Assembly: GCF_000378105.1 (NCBI RefSeq)
Contig: NZ_KB899247.1
Location: 1-64,000 of the forward strand
Length of the DNA: 64,000 bases
Reading direction: 5' to 3'
Source: Rubritalea marina DSM 17716
GTDB taxonomy: Bacteria; Verrucomicrobiota; Verrucomicrobiia; Verrucomicrobiales; Akkermansiaceae
Positions 33,902 through 42,446 of this stretch are shown here, piece by piece; position 1 is the stretch's first letter, and each line of letters opens with the position of its first letter. A model generated the notes under the pieces. The model worked only from the letters and a program-made list of their open reading frames with translations, was not told the origin of the DNA and did not search any database. Made by a program: the position numbers and the translations under genes.

Positions 33902-35933
33902 GGTGGTCTTGAAGGCGCTGTGTGCGTTGCATTTCTTTCTACTTTCAGCTGTCGTTTCTGCTGATGATGCGGGCTTGATCACTGCGCGTATCTTTGAGCT
34001 TAGCGAGCAGCGATATTCTGTGGAGGTGGACGTGGCTCCGCAATTGCAGAGTGTGCTCTCAGAGCCGATTTTCCCAGATGGGTTTGAAGGGGGGGGAGCT
34101 GAGTATTCCAAACGTGGGGCGATGTTACATGTCTCCTATTCATTCAGTGGTGACCGCATGTTAGATGCTGAGGATGTGCTTTTGCTGCCATGGGGACGCA
34201 CTGGGGCACTGGTTTATTTTACGGATCAGAATGGCACGGAAACGAGTGCGATGTTTTTGAATGACCTAGTGGGCATTCCCGTGGTGATGGCCGATCTGAA
34301 GATGGATGGGTCGCCTAGCTCGGCATGGGGTGATGTACTACAAGGGTTACAAGGGGGATGGACGACTTGGGCTTTTTCTCTGGCGTGGTTGGCGATTGGT
34401 TTTGGGATGGTGGGGCTGGCTTGGCGCGCACGCTTGTTGGCTTTTTGTAGTGGCGTGTTGGCTTTTTTAGTGTTGGGCGATTTTGTCGACCATGCCTTGA
34501 ATCAGGTGAGCCTGGTGGTATTGACTGGTTTGGCGGCGTTATTTGTTCTCCGTTGTGACGGGAAGCGAGTGGCGGGGATTGTGGCGATCGCAGCTTTTCT
34601 GAGTGGATTCCTGCAACCTGTTGGGGAAAGCCATCTGTACTCTCTAGGTGCTTGTCTCAGTGCCTTGTCGCTGACTGTGCTTGGTGGGCTGATAGGAAGG
34701 GCGATGCAGAAGCAAAAACGCTGGATCGAGCTCGCGCTAGGTGCAGGTGTCTTTGCTGGAATGTTGTGGGGGTATCTGCATCCACCCATATCTGAGAAAG
34801 ACAAAGCGACAGTGGAGATCGCGCAGCGGGTGAGCCCTAGTGCGAAAGCAGCCGCACCTCGACGCCTTAATGAGCCAGTGATGTGCTTTATCAACGTGGA
34901 GCCTTACGAAATACGTGTCGAGGTGATGTGCTCAGCCAAGTCGATGCAGCAGGAGTTAGGGCTAGAATTGGCAGATCCTCGTTTCATTGGAGTCGCCGAG
35001 TTAGAGAATTTTAAACAAAAAGTTCAGAGCTATGTGGGATCTCTCCAGCAGTTTTCAATCAATGGTAAGTTGGTGCAAGCGAACGGCGAGCAGACAGACT
35101 TTTTAACGCTCGGGGCAGCCGGTGCCTATGCGCGTACAAAAGCAGTGGTAGAGAATCTTGAAACTGCGATTGTTGGAGTGAGTTTTTCTTATCTGGTCGA
35201 TGCGCCAGTGGAGGAGCTTGGCTTGCAGTGGAGCAAGCTTCCATTCGAAGGGACTGCGGTGCCGTGCTCGGTGATGACTCCGTCTACCACGCAAGGGTAT
35301 ACGCTGGGCTCAGAAAATCTAGAGGTGCTGTGGAAAGATACGGGGAATGCGATCAAGCAAACGCAGGTGCGAGTCACGGAGTCTAGTATGCCCGAGTGGG
35401 CGCCGTTGAGTTTGCTCTGCCTCTTTGCTGTATTTCTACGCAAGCCAAACTTGAGTCTCGCGCTGGTGGGAATCGGGATTTTGAGCTTTCCCATCGTGCG
35501 TGTTCAGAACCCATGGGTGAGTCCCTTGGATGCGGCTGAGGCGGAAGAGGTAGTCGAATCCCTATTAGAGAATGTCTATCGGTCCTTTGATTTCCGTCGC
35601 GAGGGAATGATTTATGATCAATTGGCCAAGAGTGTCGAGGGGGAGCAGCTGAGAGAGATTTATCTCGATCAACGCAAGGCTCTGGAGTTAGAAAAACGTG
35701 GCGGTGCGAGAGCGCGTGTGGAAGCAATCGAAATGGGTGAAGTCGGCAATGTGCTGCGCAGCGAAGATGGCGTAGCAGTCACTGCGCAATGGAAGGTGCG
35801 TGGATCAGTCAATCACTTTGGGCACACGCACTACAGACAGAATGCGTATCGTGCGACACTTGTATTGGTAGTGGATGAGAATACATGGAAAATTTCTGAT
35901 GTGGAAGTTCACGAAGAAGAAAGGGTTTATTAG
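33894..35933 (+). CDS. HupE/UreJ-like multi-domain membrane protein
   Basis: 679 residues with a signal peptide (~1-23). An extracytoplasmic domain (~25-150) precedes about seven membrane spans (~155-300, e.g. LAWLAIGFGMVGLAWRA, GVLAFLVLGDFVDHALN). A second soluble domain (~310-500) is followed by two more spans (LSLLCLFAVFL, SLALVGIGILSFPIV) and a C-terminal soluble domain of ~150 residues. The layout, N-terminal soluble domain then a HupE-like span bundle, resembles HupE_UreJ_2 proteins; HupE/UreJ proteins are linked to nickel or cobalt. Assignment is by layout and neighbours, not by clear motifs. It overlaps the upstream gene by eight bases and abuts the ABC ATPase (TAG then ATG, no gap). 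Confidence 0.55.
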   Translation: MRRVVLKALCALHFFLLSAVVSADDAGLITARIFELSEQRYSVEVDVAPQLQSVLSEPIFPDGFEGGGAEYSKRGAMLHVSYSFSGDRMLDAEDVLLLPWGRTGALVYFTDQNGTETSAMFLNDLVGIPVVMADLKMDGSPSSAWGDVLQGLQGGWTTWAFSLAWLAIGFGMVGLAWRARLLAFCSGVLAFLVLGDFVDHALNQVSLVVLTGLAALFVLRCDGKRVAGIVAIAAFLSGFLQPVGESHLYSLGACLSALSLTVLGGLIGRAMQKQKRWIELALGAGVFAGMLWGYLHPPISEKDKATVEIAQRVSPSAKAAAPRRLNEPVMCFINVEPYEIRVEVMCSAKSMQQELGLELADPRFIGVAELENFKQKVQSYVGSLQQFSINGKLVQANGEQTDFLTLGAAGAYARTKAVVENLETAIVGVSFSYLVDAPVEELGLQWSKLPFEGTAVPCSVMTPSTTQGYTLGSENLEVLWKDTGNAIKQTQVRVTESSMPEWAPLSLLCLFAVFLRKPNLSLALVGIGILSFPIVRVQNPWVSPLDAAEAEEVVESLLENVYRSFDFRREGMIYDQLAKSVEGEQLREIYLDQRKALELEKRGGARARVEAIEMGEVGNVLRSEDGVAVTAQWKVRGSVNHFGHTHYRQNAYRATLVLVVDENTWKISDVEVHEEERVY

Positions 35934-36593
35934 ATGGTGGAGATCGAACAATTAGAATTTCAGTACCCCACTGGGGAGTATCGACTGAAGCTCGATGCTT
36001 TATCGATAGCAGCTGGCAAAGCAAGTGCGATCGTCGGGCCGAGTGGTTGTGGTAAGACGACTCTATTGCATCTGATTTCCGGGATTAAGCTACCGAGTCG
36101 TGGGACAGTGAGAACCCTAGGAGAAGAGGTGCATCAAATGCAGCAGACCGAACGTAGGGATTTCAGATTGAAGAATATCGGTCTCATTTTTCAAGAATTT
36201 GAGCTACTAGACTACCTGAATGTCTTGGATAATGTTTTATTGCCATACCGTATCAGTAGTGCCTTGAGCTTGACTCATGAGGTCAAGGAACGAGCAGCCT
36301 TGCTGTTGGAGCGTGTAGGGATGGGGAGCAAGATGAAACGTCCCGTACGCCAACTCTCGCAGGGTGAGAGGCAACGTGTGGCTATTTGCAGGGCCTTGTT
36401 GACGGAGCCCAAAATGATTTTGGCAGACGAACCTACAGGCAATTTAGACACAGAGAATACTGATAAAGTGTTAGATGTTGTCTTTGATTACGTGCACGAG
36501 AGTGGTGCAGGCTTGATCAGTGTGACACACGAGCGACACTTGTTGGAGCGGTTCGACGACTGCATTGATTTTCTGGAATTGAAGCAAGGTTGA
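35934..36593 (+). CDS. ABC transporter ATP-binding protein (MacB/LolD type)
   Basis: 219 residues, a complete ATPase domain: Walker [10 protein letters not shown] (~38-46), Q-loop [13 protein letters not shown] signature [11 protein letters not shown] (~140-150), Walker [13 protein letters not shown] and switch His in SVTHERH. It belongs to the type VII (LolD/MacB) class, which partners FtsX-like permeases. Starts right at the stop of the HupE-like gene and ends four bases before the permease start (TGAGGAGATG, a built-in ribosome site). Confidence 0.95.
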   Translation: MVEIEQLEFQYPTGEYRLKLDALSIAAGKASAIVGPSGCGKTTLLHLISGIKLPSRGTVRTLGEEVHQMQQTERRDFRLKNIGLIFQEFELLDYLNVLDNVLLPYRISSALSLTHEVKERAALLLERVGMGSKMKRPVRQLSQGERQRVAICRALLTEPKMILADEPTGNLDTENTDKVLDVVFDYVHESGAGLISVTHERHLLERFDDCIDFLELKQG

Positions 36594-36597
36594 GGAG

Positions 36598-37776
36598 ATG
36601 CGTGATTCGTTATATTTAGCTTGGCAGTATTTGCTCCACCACCGGATCAAGTCATTGATATTGATCCTTTCTGTGGCAATGATTGTTTTTTTACCTACTG
36701 GGTTAAAGTTGGTCGTGGAGCAGGGTGGAGAGGCTCTGAGGCAACGGGCTGAGCAAACGCCTTTGTTGGTAGGTGCAAAAGGGAGCTCACTGGAATTAAC
36801 CCTGAATGCCTTGTACTTTAGCGAGGAGTCTCCAGAACCTATTGCCTATTCAGAAAGCGAAAGAGTAGTTGAGAGTGGCCTAGCGGATGCGATCCCAATG
36901 TACATTCGTTTCCAGTCTGCTGGCTTTGCTATTGTAGGGACTAGTATTGATTACTTTTCATTTCGAACTTCACGCTTTGCTGAGGGGAGGCAATTTGCGA
37001 CGATAGGAGAATGTGTGATCGGGAGTGCAGTAGCAGATGAGTTAGACCTGAGCGTGGGAGATAAGGTGATATCTAGTCCTGAAAGCGTGTTTGATCTTGC
37101 AGGTGTCTATCCCTTAAAAATGAAGGTGGTTGGTATTTTAGAATCTAGTGGAAATGCCGATGACCGTGCTATTTTCACGGATTTAAAAACGACATGGGTG
37201 ATTCAGGGATTGGCGCACGGGCACATGGACATGGAGAGTTCTGAAGCGGCATCATCAATCTTAAAGAAGGAAGAAGGGAAGATTGTCGCGAATGCTTCAG
37301 TGAAGACCTACAACGAGATCACGCAGAAGAATATACATTCATTTCACTTTCATGGGAGTGTGGCGGATTTCCCAATTTCCTCAGTGATTGCCATTCCAAC
37401 GAATGCGAAGTCGGCTACATTGTTGCGTGGCCGCTATCTAGAGAAGGATGGCCTGGTGCAAATCGTGCAAGCAAGTGAAGTGATGGAGGATTTATTGGAG
37501 ACCATTGCGTCCGTTCAAGTTTTTGTCTTAATCGGTCTTGGGGTCGCAGGCATTTCGGCCTGCATGACGATGGTTTTGGTGTTTCTTCTGTCGGCTCAAC
37601 TACGACAACGCGAGATGTTGACGATGAAGCTGATTGGCGCTGAATCTGGTAAAGTGGCAATATTGCTTAGCCTAGAAATTGGCAGTATTTTGATACTAGG
37701 AAGTATTCTAGCTATTCTCCTCTCCGTCATAGTGGCTGTCTATGGCCCTCAAATCATTCAATCTCTTATCCTCTGA
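36598..37776 (+). CDS. ABC transporter permease, FtsX/MacB-like
   Basis: 392 residues. One N-terminal membrane span (~18-40, SLILILSVAMIVFLPTGLK), a large extracytoplasmic domain (~45-295) and three C-terminal spans (VFVLIGLGVAGISACMTMV; VAILLSLEIGSILILGSILA; LSVIVAVYG), the layout of MacB/LolCE-type permeases. The extracytoplasmic part has DELDLSVGDKVISS, typical of the MacB-like periplasmic core domain. MacB-type systems are mechanotransmitters driving lipoproteins, peptides or outer-membrane cargo rather than importing solutes. Paired with the preceding ATPase; a ZnuA-like protein gene follows by five bases. Confidence 0.92.
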   Translation: MRDSLYLAWQYLLHHRIKSLILILSVAMIVFLPTGLKLVVEQGGEALRQRAEQTPLLVGAKGSSLELTLNALYFSEESPEPIAYSESERVVESGLADAIPMYIRFQSAGFAIVGTSIDYFSFRTSRFAEGRQFATIGECVIGSAVADELDLSVGDKVISSPESVFDLAGVYPLKMKVVGILESSGNADDRAIFTDLKTTWVIQGLAHGHMDMESSEAASSILKKEEGKIVANASVKTYNEITQKNIHSFHFHGSVADFPISSVIAIPTNAKSATLLRGRYLEKDGLVQIVQASEVMEDLLETIASVQVFVLIGLGVAGISACMTMVLVFLLSAQLRQREMLTMKLIGAESGKVAILLSLEIGSILILGSILAILLSVIVAVYGPQIIQSLIL

Positions 37777-37780
37777 AATC

Positions 37781-38689
37781 ATGAGTAACTTCTATAAGTC
37801 ATTGTTGTTCGCTGCATTTACGCTATTTTTTAGCCATTGCACCAAGGAGTTAACGACTGAGTCATCAGACGAGCCCAGCATCAGTGTGGTGAACTATCCT
37901 TTGGCCTTCTTTACTCAAGAGATTGTTGGTGATTCGGTGGATGTTTACTTCCCTAGCATAGATGGTGATCCGGCATTTTGGCAGCCAAGTGGTCAGGACA
38001 TCGCTAAGGTCCAGCAATCAAGCCTCATTCTATTGAATGGAGCTAGCTATGCGAAGTGGGTGAAGAACGCCAGCCTACCACGCCCAAAGTTGCTAAGCAC
38101 CGACAGCAATTATCGAGACCGCTTGATTGAAGAACATACTTCGGCTCATAGCCACGGTGAAGGAGACGACCATTCACACAGTAAAATTGCGATCACTACT
38201 TGGTTAGACCCACAGCTGGCTAAGCTTCAAGTGACTGCAATTCATGAAGCAGTGGTGCTGCGATGGCCGGAGCAACAAGCAGCCTTTGATTCGAATGTGA
38301 AAGAGTTGAACCAATCTCTTTCCGAGTTTGATGCCACGCAGGAAGAAGTGTTTGAGCGATTAAAAGGCACTTTGTTTGTGGGCTCACATCCAGTGTTTCA
38401 GTACCTAGCTCGCCGCTATCAATTGCAGCTAGAAAGTGTGCATTGGGAGCCAGATGTCCTCCCAACACCAGAGATGTGGACTGAGCTGGAGGAGCTACTC
38501 CAGCATCACCCAGCCCAAGTGATGCTGTGGGAAGGGGAACCATTGCCCGAAGTCGTCTCAAGCTTAGAAAAAATGGGAATCCAAAGTTGTGTTTATCGGC
38601 CCTGCGGGAATCGCCCAATGCGTGGAGATTTTTTTTCGGTGATGGGGGAGAATCTCAAAAACCTTCAAGAAGTCACCATGGATCAATGA
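37781..38689 (+). CDS. ZnuA-like metal-binding lipoprotein
   Basis: 302 residues from the ATG at 37781, five bases after the permease stop; a start at 37742 would overlap the permease and push the signal peptide inward. N-terminal hydrophobic segment ends FFSHCTKE, a possible though weak lipobox. It has the cluster A-I fold of ZnuA proteins: VVNYPLAFFTQEIVGDSVDV, LILLNGASYAKW, the His-rich loop HTSAHSHGEGDDHSHSK (~120-137), TTWLDPQLAK, and late SHPVFQYLARRYQLQ and HWEP. Cluster A-I proteins carry Zn2+ or Mn2+. Normally they serve ZnuBC-type transporters; here the only partner in the operon is a MacB-type ABC system. A fragment of a close copy lies at 22850-23110. Confidence 0.88.
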   Translation: MSNFYKSLLFAAFTLFFSHCTKELTTESSDEPSISVVNYPLAFFTQEIVGDSVDVYFPSIDGDPAFWQPSGQDIAKVQQSSLILLNGASYAKWVKNASLPRPKLLSTDSNYRDRLIEEHTSAHSHGEGDDHSHSKIAITTWLDPQLAKLQVTAIHEAVVLRWPEQQAAFDSNVKELNQSLSEFDATQEEVFERLKGTLFVGSHPVFQYLARRYQLQLESVHWEPDVLPTPEMWTELEELLQHHPAQVMLWEGEPLPEVVSSLEKMGIQSCVYRPCGNRPMRGDFFSVMGENLKNLQEVTMDQ

Positions 38690-38891
38690 TGCATCTTGGA
38701 ATGCCCGATCACCTTGTTAGTATATGAATTTTGCTTATTTTTTGATTAATGGGTTGACGTGTGGCTATTGTGGGTGTTTACTGCGCTTGTCGCGACAATT
38801 ATAGGCGGCCCGGTTGAATGTGGTTACTGGTTTTTGGGTTTTTCCAGGTCACTCTCAAGCGGGTCGCTTTTTTTGTGCTTGGATGGTTCGA

Positions 38892-38920
38892 GCCTGTGGG
38901 CACGAAAAAGCCCCACAGGC
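38892..38920. repeat. Hairpin in the gap after the ZnuA-like gene
   Basis: A perfect 9-bp stem (gcctgtggg / cccacaggc) with an 11-base loop. No T run follows on either strand, so it is not a standard terminator. The rest of 38.69-38.96 kb shows no supported gene; a 65-codon plus-strand frame there has no recognisable content. Confidence 0.5.
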
Positions 38921-38964
38921 ACGGAGCGCGTGAGGCTGATTGATGAGCATCAATAGGATGTGTA

Positions 38965-39489
38965 TTATTTGATGTTTTTTAGTTCGCTAAAGACATCCTT
39001 TTTCCCTTCTGCGATGAGTTTACCATCGTTAGAATAGAGGCGGTAGCTTGGTACTCCGTGGATTGGTTCCTTGACCAATCGGGTGTTTTCCTTACTGGAG
39101 GTGAGGAGTGTCGGCCAGGGCATCGATTCTTTTTTTGCCCATGAGGCTGCGTCGTCTATTGAGTTGTCATAGCTCACCATGATGAGTTCAACTTTATCGT
39201 TAGTTGCGATTTTTTTCTTATATGTGTCCACCAACTGTGGAGCAGAGCTGCGGCATGGTGGTCACCAACTTGCGCCGTAATACACGACAAAATGAGTGAC
39301 TTCGGAATTGATGGTTGTCGGCTTGTAGGTTCCGTCTTGGAGGGACATGACTTTCCCACCAATTTGCTTTGCGATACCTGTGCTAGCGACATCGCTAGCC
39401 TTAGTATCATCTTGAGCCTGCACTGGGGTTAAGCATGCCGCCATGACAAAGGCGCTGAGGCCTGTGATCCATGCGAGTTTTATCTTCAT
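38965..39489 (-). CDS. Thioredoxin-like selenoprotein with in-frame TGA (Sec) at the active site
   Basis: A continuous 174-codon frame if the TGA at 39264-39262 (codon 76) is read as selenocysteine. The signal peptide (~1-25, MKIKLAWITGLSAFVMAACL...) contains MAAC, which may make it a lipoprotein. After it comes a thioredoxin/nucleoredoxin-like domain: VTHFVVYYGASW, then [TGA]PPCRSSAPQLVDTY, then MVSYDNSIDDAASWA, MPWPTLL and GVPSYRLYSNDGKLIAEGK with the cis-Pro. In cysteine homologs the motif is WCPPC, so the TGA replaces the first, attacking Cys: W-U-P-P-C. The remaining frame is intact up to a normal stop, which argues against decay. A SECIS-like hairpin follows directly. It should be a periplasmic thiol-disulfide or peroxide-related oxidoreductase. 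A single nonsense change or sequencing error is the alternative. Confidence 0.8.
39227..39264 (-). promoter_or_regulatory. Bacterial SECIS-like element after the UGA codon
   Basis: On the transcribed strand, right after the UGA (39264-39262), the bases UCCAC (39241-39237) and GUGGA (39231-39227) pair around loop AGUUG, whose second base is G, 26 bases past the UGA. An alternative longer fold pairs CCACCA (39261-39256) with UGGUGG (39233-39228) around an inner GCA/UGC helix. Both fit the known bacterial rule: small apical loop with a G in its first two positions, roughly 16-37 bases after the UGA. It would recruit SelB. Prediction by eye. Confidence 0.6.
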
Positions 39490-39682
39490 AACATTGATGA
39501 GAGTAACTTGGGTGCTAAGTTAATCCCAATTTATTTTGCTTATTTTATCAGGTAATCGAATGAGGAGTGTCAAATCTTGATGGGCTAGCCGACATCTGCA
39601 CTGTATTTCAGGTATCATTTTTCCAGTCTAATCATGGTGGTTTTGCATTGAATAATGGGAAATCATTGGTTACCGCAGGCCT

Positions 39683-40591
39683 ATGCAAGAGGCACCTTAT
39701 CAAGTACTACTCTACTATCTTTACACGGACATTGAGAGTCCACAAGAGTACCGTGATGCGCACAAGGCATTGTGCGATGAGCTGGAACTTCGCGGCCGCA
39801 TCATTGTCGGTTCTGAGGGGATTAATGGCACGGTTTCCGGGACTGTTGAGAATTGTAAGCAATACATGGAAGCCATGTATGCTGATCCAATGACTCAGGA
39901 TATCGAGTTCAAGATTGATCCAGAGCAAGGTCATGTCTTTCCTAAAATGTCGGTCAAGGCACGCGATGAAATTGTGACTCTTGGATTGGGTGAGGAAGAT
40001 TTTTCTCCGAATGAATGCACTGGGAAGTATCTCGACCCAAAGGCATGGCGTGAGGCGATCCGTGATCCGGACGCGGTGATTATTGATGCGCGTAACGACT
40101 ACGAATGGGACCTAGGCCACTTCAAGGGTGCGATCCGTCCGCCCGTGCCAGCCTTCCGTGATCTTCCGCAGTGGATCAGAGACAATTATGAAAAATTTGA
40201 TGGAAAGAAGATTCTAACTTACTGCACCGGTGGGATTCGTTGTGAAAAATTCAGCGGCTTTTTGGTGAAGGAAGGTTTCGAAGATGTGAGTCAGCTTCAT
40301 GGGGGAATTGTAAAGTACGGTAAAGACCCAGAGGTGAAGGGGGAAGATTTTGATGGTCAGTGTTATGTTTTTGATCAGCGCATTGGTGTGCCAGTGAATC
40401 AGGTGAATCCGAATGTTGTTGCACGTTGTGTGCATTGCGACATTGAGACGGAACGGTATGTGAACTGCGCGAATAAGATGTGTAATGCACAGCACTTTTG
40501 CTGTGAAGCATGCGAGGCTGAATCCAAGCGATGCTGTTGTGATGCATGCCGCGATGTGTTCACCAAGGAGTATGAAGGCGTGCTTCAGTAA
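39683..40591 (+). CDS. trhO: tRNA uridine(34) hydroxylase (rhodanese-related), TrhO
   Basis: 302 residues, full length for the TrhO/YceA family, which makes 5-hydroxyuridine at tRNA position 34. The N-terminal acylphosphatase-like domain is seen as [16 protein letters not shown]; the rhodanese domain includes [16 protein letters not shown] and the active-site loop [11 protein letters not shown] with the persulfide-type Cys (~178); the family's C-terminal Cys-rich part is CVHCD, CANKMCN, HFCCEAC and CCCDAC, a likely zinc site. Cytoplasmic. Ends in a strong hairpin shared with the convergent gpsA gene. Confidence 0.93.
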   Translation: MQEAPYQVLLYYLYTDIESPQEYRDAHKALCDELELRGRIIVGSEGINGTVSGTVENCKQYMEAMYADPMTQDIEFKIDPEQGHVFPKMSVKARDEIVTLGLGEEDFSPNECTGKYLDPKAWREAIRDPDAVIIDARNDYEWDLGHFKGAIRPPVPAFRDLPQWIRDNYEKFDGKKILTYCTGGIRCEKFSGFLVKEGFEDVSQLHGGIVKYGKDPEVKGEDFDGQCYVFDQRIGVPVNQVNPNVVARCVHCDIETERYVNCANKMCNAQHFCCEACEAESKRCCCDACRDVFTKEYEGVLQ

Positions 40592-40617
40592 GTTCAATTC
40601 ATTGGTAAAAGACAAGA

Positions 40618-40644
40618 ATGCCAAGTGATTCGATCACTTGGCAT
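40618..40644. terminator. Hairpin between convergent trhO and gpsA
   Basis: A perfect 12-bp stem (atgccaagtgat / atcacttggcat) with a 3-base loop, 27 bases after trhO and 29 bases after the gpsA end. T tails are short on both strands, so termination strength is uncertain, but its place between convergent genes fits. Confidence 0.75.
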
Positions 40645-40672
40645 GTTTAGATTTGGAGCGGGATAGAGCCTT

Positions 40673-41683
40673 TTATTCCATCTCAGGTTTGAGATCGCGC
40701 GTGAGCAATTCTACTAAAGCTTCCTCAGCTGATTTATTTTCGTAGAGGATATGGTAGACGGCATCGATGATGGGTGTGTCGATGTTGTGCGCCTTTGCCG
40801 CCTCGTAAATGGAGAGAGTATTGGGGACTCCTTCTGCTACCATGCCAAGGCGGGTGGTCACTTCTTCTAAGGTTTCCCCGCTGCCGATTGCTTTACCCAC
40901 TCGGTTGTTGCGCGAGTGTGAGGAATAGCAGGTTACCATGAGATCGCCGACACCAGAGAGGCCAGCGAATGTTTCAGGCCTACCTCCTAGAGCGACGCCA
41001 AGTCGGGTCATTTCTGCAAGGCCACGCGTGACCATGGCGGCGATTGCATTGTCTCCTAGGCCAATGCCTGAGATGACTCCGGCAGCAATGGCGAAGACAT
41101 TTTTGAGTGCGCCACCAAGCTCGATGCCAGCGACATCATCACTGGTGTAGGTGCGGAAGAAGGGAGTGGTAAAGACTTTTTGTAGCTCTTCTGCGAGCTG
41201 TTCATCGGGGGTGCCAACGACCGCGCAGGTGGCCATTTTGGTGGATACTTCCTCAGCGTGGGTAGGACCAGAATGGACTGCTACTGGGTTTTGGGGCAAT
41301 AGTTCGGCAATGATTTCACTCATTCGGCTGCCGGATCCACGTTCGATGCCCTTGGAGCAGGAGATCAGTGGGATGGTGGATGGGATTCCAACTTTAGCTA
41401 GCTCAGTAGCCGCGGCTCGAGTGGCAGAAGTAGGCACGACAAAGAGGATCAAGGATGCGTCTTTTGTGACGGCGTAGTCTGTTGTTGCTTGGATGTTTGT
41501 GGGTAGCGTGATCCGAGGGAGGAAGTTTGCGTTGGTGTGGAAAGCATTGATCTCAGCTACTTGATCGTCGTCACGACCAACTAAGGTGACCGTGTGGAAG
41601 TATTCGGCGAGCGTGATGCCGAGGGCTGTGCCCCAGGATCCGCAGCCCAGAACGACTGCTGATTGTGATGGATCAAATTGCAT
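40673..41683 (-). CDS. gpsA: Glycerol-3-phosphate dehydrogenase [NAD(P)+]
   Basis: 336 residues. It reduces dihydroxyacetone phosphate to sn-glycerol-3-phosphate, the backbone of phospholipids. Rossmann motif VLGCGSWGTALGITLAE (~11-27), FVVPTSATRAAATEL, the SCSKGIERGSG segment, HSGPTHAEEV, and the catalytic region GIELGGALKNVFAIAAGV with conserved Lys (~185-202) then RGLAEMTRLGVALG. Cytoplasmic. Its start overlaps the plsY stop by one base (TAATG), so the two lipid genes are coupled: GpsA makes the substrate for PlsY. Confidence 0.97.
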   Translation of the reverse strand: MQFDPSQSAVVLGCGSWGTALGITLAEYFHTVTLVGRDDDQVAEINAFHTNANFLPRITLPTNIQATTDYAVTKDASLILFVVPTSATRAAATELAKVGIPSTIPLISCSKGIERGSGSRMSEIIAELLPQNPVAVHSGPTHAEEVSTKMATCAVVGTPDEQLAEELQKVFTTPFFRTYTSDDVAGIELGGALKNVFAIAAGVISGIGLGDNAIAAMVTRGLAEMTRLGVALGGRPETFAGLSGVGDLMVTCYSSHSRNNRVGKAIGSGETLEEVTTRLGMVAEGVPNTLSIYEAAKAHNIDTPIIDAVYHILYENKSAEEALVELLTRDLKPEME

Positions 41684-42393
41684 TACTTAGGTTGTTTCTT
41701 TTTAGGAGTAAATTTGTGTTCAGTGCCATTCATCAGGTTTTTGATATTGGAGCGGTGTTTGTACACTGCCATGAGCCCAATGAAGATGGAAAAGTAGAAT
41801 AAGGGTTGGTTCCAGGTGCCGTTTGCAATTTTACCATGGTACCATGAGCCATAGATCACAGCGACTGGCAGTGCAATCGAAGCTGCTATACTGGCCACTG
41901 AAACATAGCGGGTGATCAAGAAGAATAGCAACCAAACGACGACTAGGACTGGAATCAAGGCTGGAGCGAAGGCACAGAATACACCGGCAGATGTTGCGAT
42001 ACCTTTCCCTCCCTTGAAACCGACCCAAGGGGAGTAGTTGTGACCGAGAATAGCCAAGAGGCCGACCATGAGTTGAAACGATTGTGCGGTGCTTCGCTGT
42101 TCAGCTGGAAATTCTGTGGCATAGGGTTCGAGGAATCCCCAGCTGATGCCGTGCTGGTGTCCGACGTAGCTGATCAGGCTAAGTCCCACCGCACTTGGGA
42201 TAAATCCCTTGAAGAAATCCAGTACAAAGCATGAGATTCCGAATGGCTTGCCGACGATCCGCAGCACGTTGGTCGCTCCGATGTTGCCTGAACCATGCTC
42301 ACGGATGTTGATTCCTTGTGACTTGGCTATGAGCAGGCCAAAGGGGATGGAGCCTAATAAAAAGGCGAAGAGTGCTGGGATCCAGATGTTCAT
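41683..42393 (-). CDS. plsY: Glycerol-3-phosphate acyltransferase PlsY
   Basis: 236 residues from the ATG at 42393; a TTG four codons further up is less likely. Membrane protein that moves an acyl chain from acyl-phosphate to glycerol-3-phosphate, the first step of phospholipid synthesis. Family motifs are visible: FLLGSIPFGLLIAK and HGSGNIGATNVLR (motif 1), and GHNYSPWVGFKGGKGIATSAGV (motif 2, in two adjacent parts), with about six spans. A loop of ~25 residues after the second span (YVGHQHGISWGFLEPYATEF) is longer than in compact homologs. Coupled to gpsA downstream by TAATG. Confidence 0.96.
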   Translation of the reverse strand: MNIWIPALFAFLLGSIPFGLLIAKSQGINIREHGSGNIGATNVLRIVGKPFGISCFVLDFFKGFIPSAVGLSLISYVGHQHGISWGFLEPYATEFPAEQRSTAQSFQLMVGLLAILGHNYSPWVGFKGGKGIATSAGVFCAFAPALIPVLVVVWLLFFLITRYVSVASIAASIALPVAVIYGSWYHGKIANGTWNQPLFYFSIFIGLMAVYKHRSNIKNLMNGTEHKFTPKKKQPK

Positions 42394-42446
42394 GGTTTGA
42401 GGCAAGGGTGCGGTTGACGCAGGAGCATGGGGGGAGCTGCTTTGCC

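Noticed and set aside
38759-38956. 65-codon plus-strand frame after the ZnuA-like gene
   Set aside because: No recognisable content and it runs over a hairpin in a gene-free gap.
39262-39489. Two separate small genes (39262-39489 and 38965-39234)
   Set aside because: They share one frame separated by one TGA at the thioredoxin active-site Cys; one selenoprotein gene explains both.
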